Shown here: positions 1 to 9,171 of the stretch, in pieces
Layout: each line of letters starts with the position of its first letter
How positions within the stretch are numbered: the first letter of the stretch is position 1
Assembly (NCBI GenBank): GCA_044224315.1
Contig: JBGAKR010000008.1
Span: 124,001-188,000 of the forward strand
Origin: JAGXTF01 sp044224315
Lineage (GTDB): Bacteria > Bacteroidota > Bacteroidia > NS11-12g > UBA955
Direction of reading: 5' to 3'
DNA: 64,000 nt
Notes under the pieces: model-generated
Told to the model about the DNA's origin: nothing
Database searches by the model: none
The model's input: the letters and a program-made list of their open reading frames with translations, nothing else
Made by a program: the position numbers and the translations under genes

Positions 1-1174
1 TGGTTCCGCTGGCGGTAAGTTTTAATTGCAGATTGGGGTTGCGGCAAACGGTAGTGTCGCGCATAGACAGTTTTACAACCGGTTTTGGATTTACAGAAAT
101 TACCAGTGGTTTTTGGCTATAGCTGGTGCATTTGTCCCATACATATCGGAGTTTCACACTATAATTTCCGCTGTTTTGGTAAAGTTTACCGGGGTTTTCG
201 GCATGGTTGGTACTGTCGCCATCGCCAAAATTCCAGGTATACTCGCCACTGGCATCAACCGGAGTGCTGCGGCCAAAAAATTGCAACTGCTGATTGGTGC
301 AAATGGTGGTATTGGCCGCAATAAAATCGGCCACCGGGGGATTGATTTTTATCATGGAGGGCTCGGTAACCCGGCGTTGGCAGCCATTTTTATCAGTCAC
401 CAGCAGCGATATGTTAAAATCGCCACGGCGGGTAAAGTTATGCTTGGGATTTGGAACTGTAGCACTGCCACTGTCTCCAAAATCCCAGGCATAGGAAAAA
501 GGCCCGGTTCCGCTGGCTGTTGAGTTAAACTCAATCAGAACCGGAGCTTTGCACTTGGCTTTAATATCACTGCCCATGGAAACAACAGGCAGTGCATTTA
601 CGGCAATGAAGTTGTATTCTTTCAGTGTGCTGATGCATCCATTCTCATCGGTCACAGCCAATGAGATATCGTATTTACCTTTGGAAAGCCAGGCATAATT
701 GCGGGCTTTGCCATAGATTACATCCCCGTTTCCCAGATCCCAGCCATACTTAATTATAGCGCCATCGCCTTTCACAGACTGGTCGGTGAGCAAAACGGAG
801 TCGCCTGCGCATACTACTTTTTTATCAGAGGTAAAGGCGGCAACAGGCGATTTAAATACCGTAATAAAGTCGCGCAGTATTAAAGTATCGGTGGCGCCGG
901 CTTTATCCCATACAATAAGAGTAATACTGTATTTGCCAGGAATATTGTATACCGCAGAAGGGGCTACCAACTTGCTTGTATTGGTATTGCCCAGATTCCA
1001 GTAATAATCTACTGCACCCGTACTTCTATTAATGAAGTCGATTTTTAGAGGTGCACATCCACTTAGAGGAGTGGCGGTAAAGTCGGCAATGGGTTTTGCC
1101 GACAAGGTTTCAAAGTTTGGGCCAGAGAGGAGGCAGGCTAAAATAGCCGCCATAGCCCAGGTTTTGGTTGACAT
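1..1174 (-). CDS. Secreted PKD-repeat protein, C-terminus cut by window edge
   Basis: The reading frame stays open from an ATG at 1174 to the window edge (391 codons), so the C-terminus is missing. The start is followed by a hydrophobic stretch (about residues 6-17) suggesting export. Four PKD-type beta-sandwich repeats follow, each with the signature W-[DN]-[LF]-G (YYWNLG, YGWDLG, YAWDFG, YTWNFG), and a fifth begins at the edge. In Bacteroidota such proteins are usually large, cell-surface or secreted, often with a C-terminal T9SS sorting domain; that part is outside the window. PKD repeats act as spacers or adhesion modules, so the specific function is unknown. A lineage-type promoter lies just upstream. 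Confidence 0.85.
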   Translation of the reverse strand, partial: MSTKTWAMAAILACLLSGPNFETLSAKPIADFTATPLSGCAPLKIDFINRSTGAVDYYWNLGNTNTSKLVAPSAVYNIPGKYSITLIVWDKAGATDTLILRDFITVFKSPVAAFTSDKKVVCAGDSVLLTDQSVKGDGAIIKYGWDLGNGDVIYGKARNYAWLSKGKYDISLAVTDENGCISTLKEYNFIAVNALPVVSMGSDIKAKCKAPVLIEFNSTASGTGPFSYAWDFGDSGSATVPNPKHNFTRRGDFNISLLVTDKNGCQRRVTEPSMIKINPPVADFIAANTTICTNQQLQFFGRSTPVDASGEYTWNFGDGDSTNHAENPGKLYQNSGNYSVKLRYVWDKCTSYSQKPLVISVNPKPVVKLSMRDTTVCRNPNLQLKLTASGT

Positions 1175-1193
1175 TTCTTAGAGGTTTGATATG

Positions 1194-1223
1194 CAAACCT
1201 ACTTCGGATTTTTAAAAATTCAA
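1194..1223 (-). promoter_or_regulatory. Bacteroidota-type promoter of the PKD-protein gene
   Basis: On the minus strand TTG (1221-1223) is followed after 19 bp by TAGGTTTG (1194-1201), an exact match to the TAnnTTTG -7 element. It ends about 20 bp before the ATG at 1174, giving a short leader. Confidence 0.55.
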
Positions 1224-1261
1224 TGTTTCGTTAATTGAAAGTCTTGTTTCGTAAATTGAAA
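1224..1261. repeat. Two direct repeats 21 bp apart next to the promoter
   Basis: A 17-bp sequence occurs twice with one mismatch: TGTTTCGTTAATTGAAA at 1224 and TGTTTCGTAAATTGAAA at 1245. The 21-bp offset is two helical turns. The pair abuts the -33 element of the PKD gene, which fits a tandem activator or repressor site. This is inference from spacing and position only. Confidence 0.4.
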
Positions 1262-2009
1262 ACTGGCATTCCTAAAAAATTGGACATAGTGGATAAATTC
1301 CTTTGCAGTACTGAGTTTAGCAATAAATAACATTAATATTGACAAAAAAACGAATAAATCATAACGATTAAAAAATCAAATACTTAGAAAAAGTTTAGTA
1401 TTTTTCCGTAAATGATACTATTTATTTAATTTCTAAAAGAAGTGTAATGATTAACGAAAGTATTAAAATGATTAATGAGGCAAAAATAGCATTTGGGGGT
1501 GACAGAGGTCACAATCGAAACAATAAATGGTAGAAAAACGAATGTGTTTTTAAAATCAAATGCGAAAAAAAACAGTATTTAGGATTCTGAATATTTTGGC
1601 ATTCAGTGATATCTTTAGCAAGCCTGGAAGTTAAATTGACAGTGAAAAAAGGGTAAAAAATGCCCCAAAATGCGTGTTTTTTTTGCCGGGAAATTGGCTA
1701 AAACCTGGATTATATGCGTGATATTTTCGGATTTCTGTGCCGAAGATTAAAAAAAGACAAAAAATTATAGAATAAATGTTCGGTCTATAAAGTGAAGTAT
1801 TTCAGTAGTTTAAATACCGTTTTCGTAAACCATAAAGCATGTTTGGTACGGTTATTTTACAAATTAGGCTTTGAAATGCGGAAATTTAAAATAAATTCGC
1901 ATCCTACCTGAAACCTCTGAATCTTAATTTTCGAATACTACGTAAATAGTATTGAAAAGGGAAACAGAAAAGAGCTAACTAATAAAACTTAAACATAAAA
2001 CATACGCCT
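1262..2009. other. AT-rich intergenic region with two small palindromes
   Basis: No gene is visible in this long AT-rich stretch. Two inverted repeats stand out: TAGTAT/ATACTA (1396-1401 and 1415-1420) and AATACTA/TAGTATT (1934-1940 and 1947-1953). The two share the inner word CGTAAAT. The second lies about 57 bp upstream of the gene starting at 2010 and may be an operator. No clear promoter element could be assigned to that gene. Confidence 0.3.
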
Positions 2010-2648
2010 ATGTTTATATCTTCTACAACCGAAAAACTTCAGCTCAATCGCATCTTCATGTCTGGCAAACCAGAAATGGATGAACCTCTTTTCATGGACT
2101 TAGAGAAGTATCTGAAAACCATGGATGTAGATCCGGCCTGGATTACCTTTAATACCCAGGAACAGAAACTAAACATTTACGTGAAAGATTTCGGGGCCAT
2201 CGGATGCACGGATGAGTACCTTACCCAAAACATTACCGATGAAGAAACCGGACTGGTCATTAGTAATAAGTGGGCCGAGTTGGCTGCAGACAACCACTAT
2301 ATGTCGGAAATCAGCGACAATGTGGAGGTTCTGATTAAGAATTTTACCAAAAAATACCTGATATTCTTAAGTGAGAATTGCGCTTCAAGTATAAAAGAGG
2401 CCATTCAAAAAGCGGATATGGAAGTAAAACCTGTGCATTTTTTCTGTGGCACCTCGGCTTCATTCACCATTTTTTACCGCAATACAGAGGAGTATGAAAA
2501 AGCCATACTAACCAAAAGCGTATTTAAACTTATGCGCCTGATAGATGAACAGTTGGCTTTGAAGGACAATCTGAAGCTATACAAGCCGCATACCATTAAG
2601 CTCGAAATCCTTCACCTGGATTTACACGGCTTGCGGATGATGGAATAA
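2010..2648 (+). CDS. Hypothetical cytoplasmic protein, 212 aa
   Basis: I do not recognise a family. The protein has no signal peptide or membrane segment and is acidic, with a mixed alpha/beta composition. Internal segments such as KYLIFLSENCASS and VKPVHFFCGTSASFTIF look like buried strands followed by helices. It stands alone after a long regulatory spacer and converges on the LytTR regulator gene with only 23 bp between the stops. Reading frame quality and codon use match the neighbours, so I take it as a real gene. A later in-frame ATG (2058) is possible as the start. Confidence 0.65.
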   Translation: MFISSTTEKLQLNRIFMSGKPEMDEPLFMDLEKYLKTMDVDPAWITFNTQEQKLNIYVKDFGAIGCTDEYLTQNITDEETGLVISNKWAELAADNHYMSEISDNVEVLIKNFTKKYLIFLSENCASSIKEAIQKADMEVKPVHFFCGTSASFTIFYRNTEEYEKAILTKSVFKLMRLIDEQLALKDNLKLYKPHTIKLEILHLDLHGLRMME

Positions 2649-2671
2649 GCTGCGATTGGTTTCTCCGCACC

Positions 2672-3439
2672 TTACCCGCGGATGGCATTGCTCATAATTT
2701 CCTGTATACCCTGAATCAAACGTGATTTTGAATTGTTTGAAAATTCAACCTGCTGTTTGTTGGATAAAACCAGGATTCCATCGCCCGATACATCTTTGAT
2801 TACTTCTTTGATATGGTCGAAGTTTACCACGTAGCTGCGGTTAATCTTAATAAGGTTTTTCTTATCGGTTAACAGTTTCAGGTAGTAACCCAGCGATTTG
2901 CTGCTTTTTACCATGGATTTGTCTACCATAAAGAAATTGGAATATGGCCCTTCGGCTTCGATGTATAAAATATCATCGATGTTGAGAATAATGGCGCGGT
3001 CTTGTTTGTTGATCAGCAGTTTATTGCTGAAATTGGCATACAAAACTTTGGTTTCGGTTTGTCGCGAATTGATATGGCCTTCAAATACCAGGCGCACATC
3101 GGCTTCATCCACCGGAGATACCAAAAACTCGCGGGCTCCAAGGCGTAAAGCTTCAACCCCGATTTTTTCGTGGTCGGTAATATATACCACATGCTCTTCG
3201 GCACCCGGAGGTAGCAACCGCAATACATCCAGTCCGTTCAATTCATTCGAATCGATATTTAAAAACAGAATATCGGGCATGTTTTCACGTATCGACCGTA
3301 TGGCGCTGAGAGGATCGTGATAATGGTTTAGCGTATTGATGAATTTTTCGCAATTCTTAAGATGCTTTAAAAGGTTCCTAGAGATAGACTTGTCATTGTC
3401 CAGAATTACGACATTGAGTGCTGCTTGACTTTTGTTCAT
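2672..3439 (-). CDS. LytTR-family response regulator with a degenerate receiver
   Basis: The N-terminal part (about 8-125) has the receiver fold: acidic pair D14/D16, ILFLNID around 57-63, T88 in VVYITD. The position that normally holds the phospho-accepting Asp is Asn61, and the conserved Lys near the end is Ser108 (LVSPVD). The C-terminal part (about 140-245) is a LytTR DNA-binding domain (DDILYIEAEG, KINRSYVVN). Members bind DNA as dimers at tandem sites and are usually driven by LytS/AgrC-like kinases; no kinase gene is adjacent. The missing Asp and Lys suggest phosphorylation-independent control. Confidence 0.88.
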   Translation of the reverse strand: MNKSQAALNVVILDNDKSISRNLLKHLKNCEKFINTLNHYHDPLSAIRSIRENMPDILFLNIDSNELNGLDVLRLLPPGAEEHVVYITDHEKIGVEALRLGAREFLVSPVDEADVRLVFEGHINSRQTETKVLYANFSNKLLINKQDRAIILNIDDILYIEAEGPYSNFFMVDKSMVKSSKSLGYYLKLLTDKKNLIKINRSYVVNFDHIKEVIKDVSGDGILVLSNKQQVEFSNNSKSRLIQGIQEIMSNAIRG

Positions 3440-3779
3440 ACGTTTTTTTGGCGGTGCCAGGTTAAAAAAAGCAAATGCAAATTTTAATCCAGCGGGTTTC
3501 TTTCTTTTGTTAATTTGGAAGTTTCGGCCTTCATTGGGTTTAAAATGTTCTTATCCTCCACAAAAACACCTCAATCCCAAACAGTTATAACAGGCTTACA
3601 TTTATTTTACCTATTAATTAACCTGAAAGTTTTGCTCCCTAATTGTTTGGTGATACAAATTAAGTTCAATAGATAATGACAGACAAACTGAATTTACCAA
3701 TCATGCTTTTGAGTTTATCAAACCATGTATTTGGTGTATTATTCTTTCTTGAAACCCTATAATTAGTTATTGAAGTGCC
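3440..3779. other. Intergenic region, no feature recognised
   Basis: This AT-rich gap between two minus-strand genes has no convincing open frame, RNA gene or terminator. It must contain the promoter of the LytTR gene, but no exact TAnnTTTG element was found at a suitable distance. Confidence 0.3.
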
Positions 3780-4286
3780 TTAGTTTTTTTTATAAACGGG
3801 CACAGTACTGCATGGTTCACCAAACATCAGGGTTTTAACCACAGGTAACAATAATCGGCTTAGTTCTACATAAGCACTTTCGGGCACCTGTTTGGTTCCG
3901 CAACCTTTAACCACTACGCGTTGGTCTTTAAAATCGGCCGGATTTATCTGGCTTAGTGCTTTTTGGTATAAACTGTTTTCCAAATCACTCAAACTGCCAA
4001 AAACAAAATGCGCTGCAATGCCGCTGAGTTTGCTGGCAACCAGCATATATGCCCAGGTGGGAATAATGGCCTCTGCACTGCATTGAATGGCCACGTTTTT
4101 ACCCAGGTATTGCTGCCAATCATGATTTTTGATCCAATCGCGGTAGTCTTTTTCCTTTAATATCATTCCCATAAACAGGGTATCTTTGATATCCAACACT
4201 ACCCGTTCGCCTTCTGAATAAAGGGTTTCAAGGTCAAAACTCACCAACCCACTGTTCGCTACTCTGTTTATGATTTGGTCTTCCAC
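3780..4286 (-). CDS. DUF2480 family protein
   Basis: The 168-aa protein matches, from memory, the DUF2480 family that is nearly restricted to Bacteroidota: a start of the form MEDQIINRVANSGL, a central DIKDTLFMGMILKEKDYR segment, and a Cys-containing IQCSAEAIIPTWAYM segment. It is soluble, with no signal peptide. The biochemical function of the family is unknown. It stands alone with its own likely promoter just upstream. Confidence 0.85.
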   Translation of the reverse strand: MEDQIINRVANSGLVSFDLETLYSEGERVVLDIKDTLFMGMILKEKDYRDWIKNHDWQQYLGKNVAIQCSAEAIIPTWAYMLVASKLSGIAAHFVFGSLSDLENSLYQKALSQINPADFKDQRVVVKGCGTKQVPESAYVELSRLLLPVVKTLMFGEPCSTVPVYKKN

Positions 4287-4299
4287 AGCTCTATGCTTA

Positions 4300-4331
4300 C
4301 AAAGTTAATACCCTTTTCATTATATCTGAAA
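4300..4331 (-). promoter_or_regulatory. Likely promoter of the DUF2480 gene
   Basis: On the minus strand TAACTTTG (4300-4307) matches TAnnTTTG exactly. A TTTC (4328-4331), one mismatch from TTTG, sits 20 bp upstream. The -7 box ends 13 bp before the ATG. Confidence 0.45.
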
Positions 4332-4397
4332 CTATGGCAGATCTTATCATTCGTTTTTATCCAAATGCAATACCGCAGGTTTGTAAAGATTGAAAAA

Positions 4398-5645
4398 TCA
4401 ATTCACTAAAAAATAAATCAGCATGCCGGCGCAAAGGGTCATAAGTACAAGCGTAATGATACCGGCAAAATTTTGCAGTCTGTTATTTACAAATTTCCCC
4501 ATAATGCGCTTGCTGTTGCAAATATGCAGGATAATGGCAATCATAAAAGGGGCCACTATGCCATACATAACCGCAGCCCAGATTAATGCCTGCACTGGGG
4601 TAATACCCGTAAGATGAATGGTTAAACCCACCACTAGTGATATTACCATGGTTATATAAAAGCCTTTGGCTTGAGAAAAAGTTTTATCCAATCCTTCTTT
4701 CCATCCAAAAGTTTCAGACATCATGTAGCCCAAACTGCCAGCCAGCACCGGTATTGCCAATGCACCAGTACCGATAACACCTATGGCAAATAATATATAG
4801 GCATAATTTCCGGCCAGGGGCTTTAAGGCTTTGGCGGCTTCCTCTACTGTGTCAATTTGGTGCACACCGCCATGAAACAATACATTTCCGGTGGCCAGAA
4901 TAATAAAAAAGAAAACTACATTGGTGAGTAATAATCCACCCCGCACATCGGTTTTCATTTCAGAAATGGCCTTTTTATCTACAATTAACTTGCGGTGATC
5001 TACCTCTTCTGCTTCCATATTGGCTTGCCAAAAAAACAGGTAGGGCGAGATAGTGGTGCCTAAGATTCCAACCAGTGCCATAAAATAATCGCGGTTGAAT
5101 TCAATGCGCGGAATAAAGGTTTCTGTAATGGCTTCGCGCCAGTCTGTGCTGGTAAAAAAAGGGATGAGTATGTAGGCAAATAGCGTAATACAAAGCCATT
5201 TTAAAATCGCTACTATGCGCTTGTATTTCCAAAAAATAATGGCATACGTAAGTATAACGGTAAATACTATGGAGAATGCGATGGCCGGAACCTGGGGTAA
5301 AAGCATATTCCCCACGGCACCCATGCCCGCTATATCGGCACCTATATTTAGGGTAATAGAGGTAAAACTAAGGAAAACGATAAAGTACAGTATGGTTTTG
5401 GGGTAGTATTTCCGAATGATTTTGGTAAGTCCCGAATCGGTTACAAGCCCCACGCGCGCGCACATTTCCTGTATTACCACCATTAAAGGGTAGGTTGCAA
5501 CTGCAGTCCATAATAGTTTCCCCCCAAATCGGGCTCCGGCTTGCGAATAGGTAGCTATTCCTGAAGGATCATCATCACTTGCACCGGTAATTAATCCCGG
5601 ACCCAGTTTTCGAAAAAAATTCTTTATTCCCTTAGGAGCAGCCAT
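4398..5645 (-). CDS. Nramp-family (SLC11-like) metal transporter with altered motifs
   Basis: 415 aa with about 11 hydrophobic segments. The N-terminal PGLITGASDDDPSG and the following GARFGG region identify the Nramp fold. Classical Mn/Fe transporters carry DPGN in TM1 and MPH in TM6. Here TM1 reads D26-P-S-G and the TM6 region reads TISPYLFFWQ, without the metal-binding Met. From memory, this combination occurs in the Nramp-related Mg2+ transporter branch, so a hard divalent ion such as Mg2+ is more likely than Mn2+ or Fe2+. The gene is monocistronic, downstream of pyk on the same strand. The substrate is inference. Confidence 0.85.
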   Translation of the reverse strand: MAAPKGIKNFFRKLGPGLITGASDDDPSGIATYSQAGARFGGKLLWTAVATYPLMVVIQEMCARVGLVTDSGLTKIIRKYYPKTILYFIVFLSFTSITLNIGADIAGMGAVGNMLLPQVPAIAFSIVFTVILTYAIIFWKYKRIVAILKWLCITLFAYILIPFFTSTDWREAITETFIPRIEFNRDYFMALVGILGTTISPYLFFWQANMEAEEVDHRKLIVDKKAISEMKTDVRGGLLLTNVVFFFIILATGNVLFHGGVHQIDTVEEAAKALKPLAGNYAYILFAIGVIGTGALAIPVLAGSLGYMMSETFGWKEGLDKTFSQAKGFYITMVISLVVGLTIHLTGITPVQALIWAAVMYGIVAPFMIAIILHICNSKRIMGKFVNNRLQNFAGIITLVLMTLCAGMLIYFLVN

Positions 5646-5698
5646 TTATTGCAACGTGTAACCTGCCATTTTGTAAAGGTAGCGCTATTCCCATGGAG

Positions 5699-7129
5699 TT
5701 AATCAACCACACTCACCTTTATAGTATTGGTGCGTTGTTTTTTATGTATGGGCATGGAGGCACAGTGAATGATGTAGTCTCGTTCTTTGGTTAGGCCTTC
5801 CTGCTTTAGTTTTTCGGTTACTTCCTCAAAAGTTTTATCCGTACTTACAAAATTATCGTAATAAAAACCGCGGGTACCCCACACCAGACTTAGGGTATTG
5901 AGCAATGAACGGTTATCGGTAAAAATATAAATATTGGCTTCGGGTCTATAACTGGCAACTTTAAAACCCGTAAAACCCGATTTAGTCATGGCTACAATGG
6001 CCCGGGCTTTCAGGTGGTCGCTAATGCGTACAGCGGTAAAGCATATTTCGTCGCTGGCAAAGGAGGGAGAGGTGTGGTGTGGTTTTTTTCCTTTATAATA
6101 TACCCTGCGGTCGGCCTCTACATCGGTTATGATTTTGCCCATGGTTTCTACAACTTTTAAAGGGTATTTGCCCACCGAAGTTTCTGCGCTTAGCATTACC
6201 GCATCGGCTCCGTCGAGCACGGCATTAGCCACATCATTAATTTCGGCCCGGGTAGGGGTACTTTCCAAAATCATGCTTTCCATCATTTGTGTGGCAATAA
6301 TTACCGGTTTGGCGGCATTTATGCACTTTTCTACAATGGATTTCTGAATGAGTGGAACGCGCTGCAAGGGAAGTTCTACACCCAAATCGCCGCGGGCCAC
6401 CATAATTCCATCCGATACTCTTATAATATCATCAATATTTTTAACAGCCTCTGGTTTTTCAATTTTCGCAATCACCCTGGATGTTTTACCTGCTTCGGCT
6501 ATTAGTTTTTTTAATTCAATAATATCTTCGGGTCGGCGCACAAACGAGAGGGCAATCCATTCTACTTCGTGCTCGAGGCCAAAAAGCAGATCTTCCCTGT
6601 CTTTTTCGGTTAAAGAAGGAACCGTAAGATTGGTATGGGGCAGGTTAAAGCCCTTGTTGCTGGTAAGCACCCCACCCGCAATCACTTTGGCCTGTAGGGT
6701 GTATTCATCGGTAATTTCTGTAATTTCAAGTTCTACCCGGCCGTCATTGAGCAATATATGTTCACCGGGCTTTGCATCGCGTGCCAGGGCTTCGTAGCTT
6801 ACAAACAGCAGATTTTCGGTACTGATGGTTTCGCGGGTGGTAATGGTAATAGGGTTGCCTTCTACCAGGTTTATTTCACCATTTACTTTGCCGATTCGCA
6901 GTTTGGGACCCTGTAGATCCTGCAAAATGGCCACATTAGAGCCAATTTCTTCGTTTACCGAACGGATATGTTTTAATACGGCTTCGTGGTCGGCCCGCTG
7001 TCCATGCGAAAAATTAAGGCGGAAAACATCAACTCCGGTCATCACTAAGCTTTTAAGCATTTCTCGGCTGCTGGTGGCAGGACCAATGGTTGCTACAATT
7101 TTGGTTTTATTAAATGCGCCTTTAAACAT
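5699..7129 (-). CDS. pyk: Pyruvate kinase
   Basis: Converts phosphoenolpyruvate and ADP to pyruvate and ATP in the cytoplasm, the last step of glycolysis. At 476 aa it has the normal length. Visible signatures: KIVATIGPATSS at the N-terminus, FRLNFSHG, the active-site signature around KIEKPEAVKNIDDI with the catalytic Lys, MVARGDLGVELP (metal-binding Asp), and ATQMMESM. The C-terminal domain that usually binds allosteric effectors is present but short. It starts 2 bp after the stop of the upstream IPExxxVDY gene, so the two are one operon. Confidence 0.98.
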   Translation of the reverse strand: MFKGAFNKTKIVATIGPATSSREMLKSLVMTGVDVFRLNFSHGQRADHEAVLKHIRSVNEEIGSNVAILQDLQGPKLRIGKVNGEINLVEGNPITITTRETISTENLLFVSYEALARDAKPGEHILLNDGRVELEITEITDEYTLQAKVIAGGVLTSNKGFNLPHTNLTVPSLTEKDREDLLFGLEHEVEWIALSFVRRPEDIIELKKLIAEAGKTSRVIAKIEKPEAVKNIDDIIRVSDGIMVARGDLGVELPLQRVPLIQKSIVEKCINAAKPVIIATQMMESMILESTPTRAEINDVANAVLDGADAVMLSAETSVGKYPLKVVETMGKIITDVEADRRVYYKGKKPHHTSPSFASDEICFTAVRISDHLKARAIVAMTKSGFTGFKVASYRPEANIYIFTDNRSLLNTLSLVWGTRGFYYDNFVSTDKTFEEVTEKLKQEGLTKERDYIIHCASMPIHKKQRTNTIKVSVVD

Positions 7130-7131
7130 GG

Positions 7132-7590
7132 TTATTCAGTCAATTCGGTCTCTTGTTCATTTTCGGGGTATCCCTGCAGCCAGGGTAGCCAATTCATTGC
7201 GGCCATTTTTTCAGCCGGCAATATATAGGCAAGTTGCACAGCTTGCACATTTTTTAATATCTGCATGCGAAATTCCATCAGCTCGCGGGATGTATCGCCT
7301 TTGGCAACCAGCAGAAAATCGGCTTTGGGCCTGAGTTTGATAAGTGGGTCGGCATCGGCAAGCAGCCAAAATCGCACTTCTTCATTTTGGGCTACACTAT
7401 GGAAGCATGTATGCAGGGTTTGGTTTTTTTTGAGGGTTACTTCAAAAGGATTTTCGAGCAGCCAAAAAGCAGAGCCAAATGCGTCATCCAGCAGCCAGGC
7501 CAGCCTTTCCGGTGCTTCGGTGGTATGTAAAACGGCCACACAGAAATCGGATAAATCATCTGGAAAAGCAATAAGTTCCCGTTTGGCCAT
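7132..7590 (-). CDS. IPExxxVDY family protein
   Basis: A small acidic cytoplasmic protein (152 aa) of unknown function. Assignment rests on position: in Bacteroidota this family typically lies immediately upstream of pyk and divergent from acpP-fabF-rnc, exactly as here. The family signature itself is poorly kept; the region after ILKNVQAVQLAY reads LPAEKMAA rather than a clean IPE motif. Translation is probably coupled to pyk, 2 bp downstream. Confidence 0.7.
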   Translation of the reverse strand: MAKRELIAFPDDLSDFCVAVLHTTEAPERLAWLLDDAFGSAFWLLENPFEVTLKKNQTLHTCFHSVAQNEEVRFWLLADADPLIKLRPKADFLLVAKGDTSRELMEFRMQILKNVQAVQLAYILPAEKMAAMNWLPWLQGYPENEQETELTE

Positions 7591-7676
7591 GGATTTTTCT
7601 GCAAAATTATAACAGGAGGTTTAAGGTTAATAAAAAATACTGTTTATTTGCACCCGCAAATTAACCATAAACTATC

Positions 7677-7913
7677 ATGTCAGAAATTGCCGAAAAAGTA
7701 AAAGCCATCATCGTAGACAAACTCGGTGTTGAAGAGTCAGAAGTAAATCCTGAAGCATCCTTCACCAATGATTTGGGTGCAGACTCTCTGGATACCGTAG
7801 AGTTGATTATGGAGTTCGAAAAAGAATTCGATATCAGCATTCCAGACGATCAGGCTGAGAAAATTCAGACCGTAGGTGAAGCTGTTCGTTACATCGAAGA
7901 AAACAAAAAGTAA
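7677..7913 (+). CDS. acpP: Acyl carrier protein
   Basis: Carries growing fatty-acyl chains as thioesters on a phosphopantetheine arm. The 78-aa acidic protein has the invariant attachment motif GADSLDTVELIMEFE (Ser in DSL). It is followed 3 bp later by fabF and then by rnc, the common fatty-acid gene order in the phylum. The start ATG gives the canonical SEIAEKVKAIIV N-terminus. Confidence 0.98.
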   Translation: MSEIAEKVKAIIVDKLGVEESEVNPEASFTNDLGADSLDTVELIMEFEKEFDISIPDDQAEKIQTVGEAVRYIEENKK

Positions 7914-7916
7914 TCC

Positions 7917-9170
7917 ATGCAACTCCGCAGGGTTGTAGTAACAGGTATGGGGGCTCTTACCCCTATTGGTAATTCTGTATCCGAATATTGGGAAGCCTTG
8001 CTTGCCGGAAAAAGCGGTGCAGACCTTATTACGCGTTTTGATGCCACCAAATTCAAGGTAAAATTTGCCTGTGAAGTAAAGAATTTCGACATCACTACCT
8101 ACATGGATAAGAAAGAGGCCCGTAAAATGGACCCCTTTACCCATTTTGGCGTAGTGTGTGCCGACCAGGCCATTGAAGACAGCGGTTTGATGCTGCAACC
8201 TCACAATCCAGACCGGATTGGAGTTATCTGGGGTTCCGGTATAGGTGGACTCACCACTTTTTATCAGGAAGTAATTGATTTTGCGAAGGGCGATGGAACA
8301 CCCCGTTTCTCGCCCTTCTTCATACCCAAAATGATTATTGATATTGCTTCGGGCCATATCAGTATTAAACATGGATTCCGCGGACCGAATTATGCTACCG
8401 TTTCTGCCTGTGCTACTTCCACGCACTCCTTAATTGATGCATTTAACCTCATTCGCCTTGGTAAAGCCGATGCCATTGTTACCGGTGGTTCTGAAGCTTG
8501 TGTAAACGAACCCGCCATGGGTGGTTTTGCCAATATGAAAGCCCTGAGCGAACGCAACGACGATTTTCTCACTGCCAGCCGTCCTTTTGACAAAGACCGC
8601 GATGGATTTGTGTTGGGAGAAGGTGGGGCGGCCTTAATACTGGAGGATTTGGAACATGCCAAAGCCCGCGGAGCAAAAATCTACGCCGAAATGGTAGGCG
8701 GCGGTATGACCGCAGATGCTTACCACATTACCGCCCCACATCCTGAAGGATTGGGTGCACAGAATGTAATGAAGGTAGCCCTGGAAGATGCCGAGTTAAC
8801 CCCTGCCGATATTGATTATATCAATGTGCACGGTACCTCAACTCCCCTGGGCGACAGAGCCGAAACACTGGCAATTAAGTCGGTTTTTGGCGAAAATGCT
8901 TACAACCTCAACATCAGCAGTACGAAAAGTATGACCGGACACCTTTTGGGTGGCGCCGGAGCTATAGAGGCTGTTGCCAGCATTATGGCAGTAAAAGAGG
9001 GAATTATTCCCCCAACCATTAACCATTTTACCGACGACGAAGAAATTGACTCAAAATTGAATCTGACCTTCAACACGCCTCAAAAACGCGATGTAAGGGC
9101 AGCATTGAGCAATACCTTTGGCTTTGGCGGACACAACGCTTCGGTAATTTTCAAACGTTACGAAGGTTAA
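7917..9170 (+). CDS. fabF: 3-oxoacyl-[acyl-carrier-protein] synthase II
   Basis: Condenses malonyl-ACP with acyl-ACP in fatty acid elongation. The 417-aa protein has a full thiolase-fold KAS II sequence: nucleophilic Cys in VSACATSTHS, first catalytic His in NVHGTSTPLGD, second in KSMTGHLLGGAGA, and the C-terminal NTFGFGGHNAS loop. It lies between acpP and rnc in one operon. Confidence 0.98.
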   Translation: MQLRRVVVTGMGALTPIGNSVSEYWEALLAGKSGADLITRFDATKFKVKFACEVKNFDITTYMDKKEARKMDPFTHFGVVCADQAIEDSGLMLQPHNPDRIGVIWGSGIGGLTTFYQEVIDFAKGDGTPRFSPFFIPKMIIDIASGHISIKHGFRGPNYATVSACATSTHSLIDAFNLIRLGKADAIVTGGSEACVNEPAMGGFANMKALSERNDDFLTASRPFDKDRDGFVLGEGGAALILEDLEHAKARGAKIYAEMVGGGMTADAYHITAPHPEGLGAQNVMKVALEDAELTPADIDYINVHGTSTPLGDRAETLAIKSVFGENAYNLNISSTKSMTGHLLGGAGAIEAVASIMAVKEGIIPPTINHFTDDEEIDSKLNLTFNTPQKRDVRAALSNTFGFGGHNASVIFKRYEG

Positions 9171-9171
9171 T

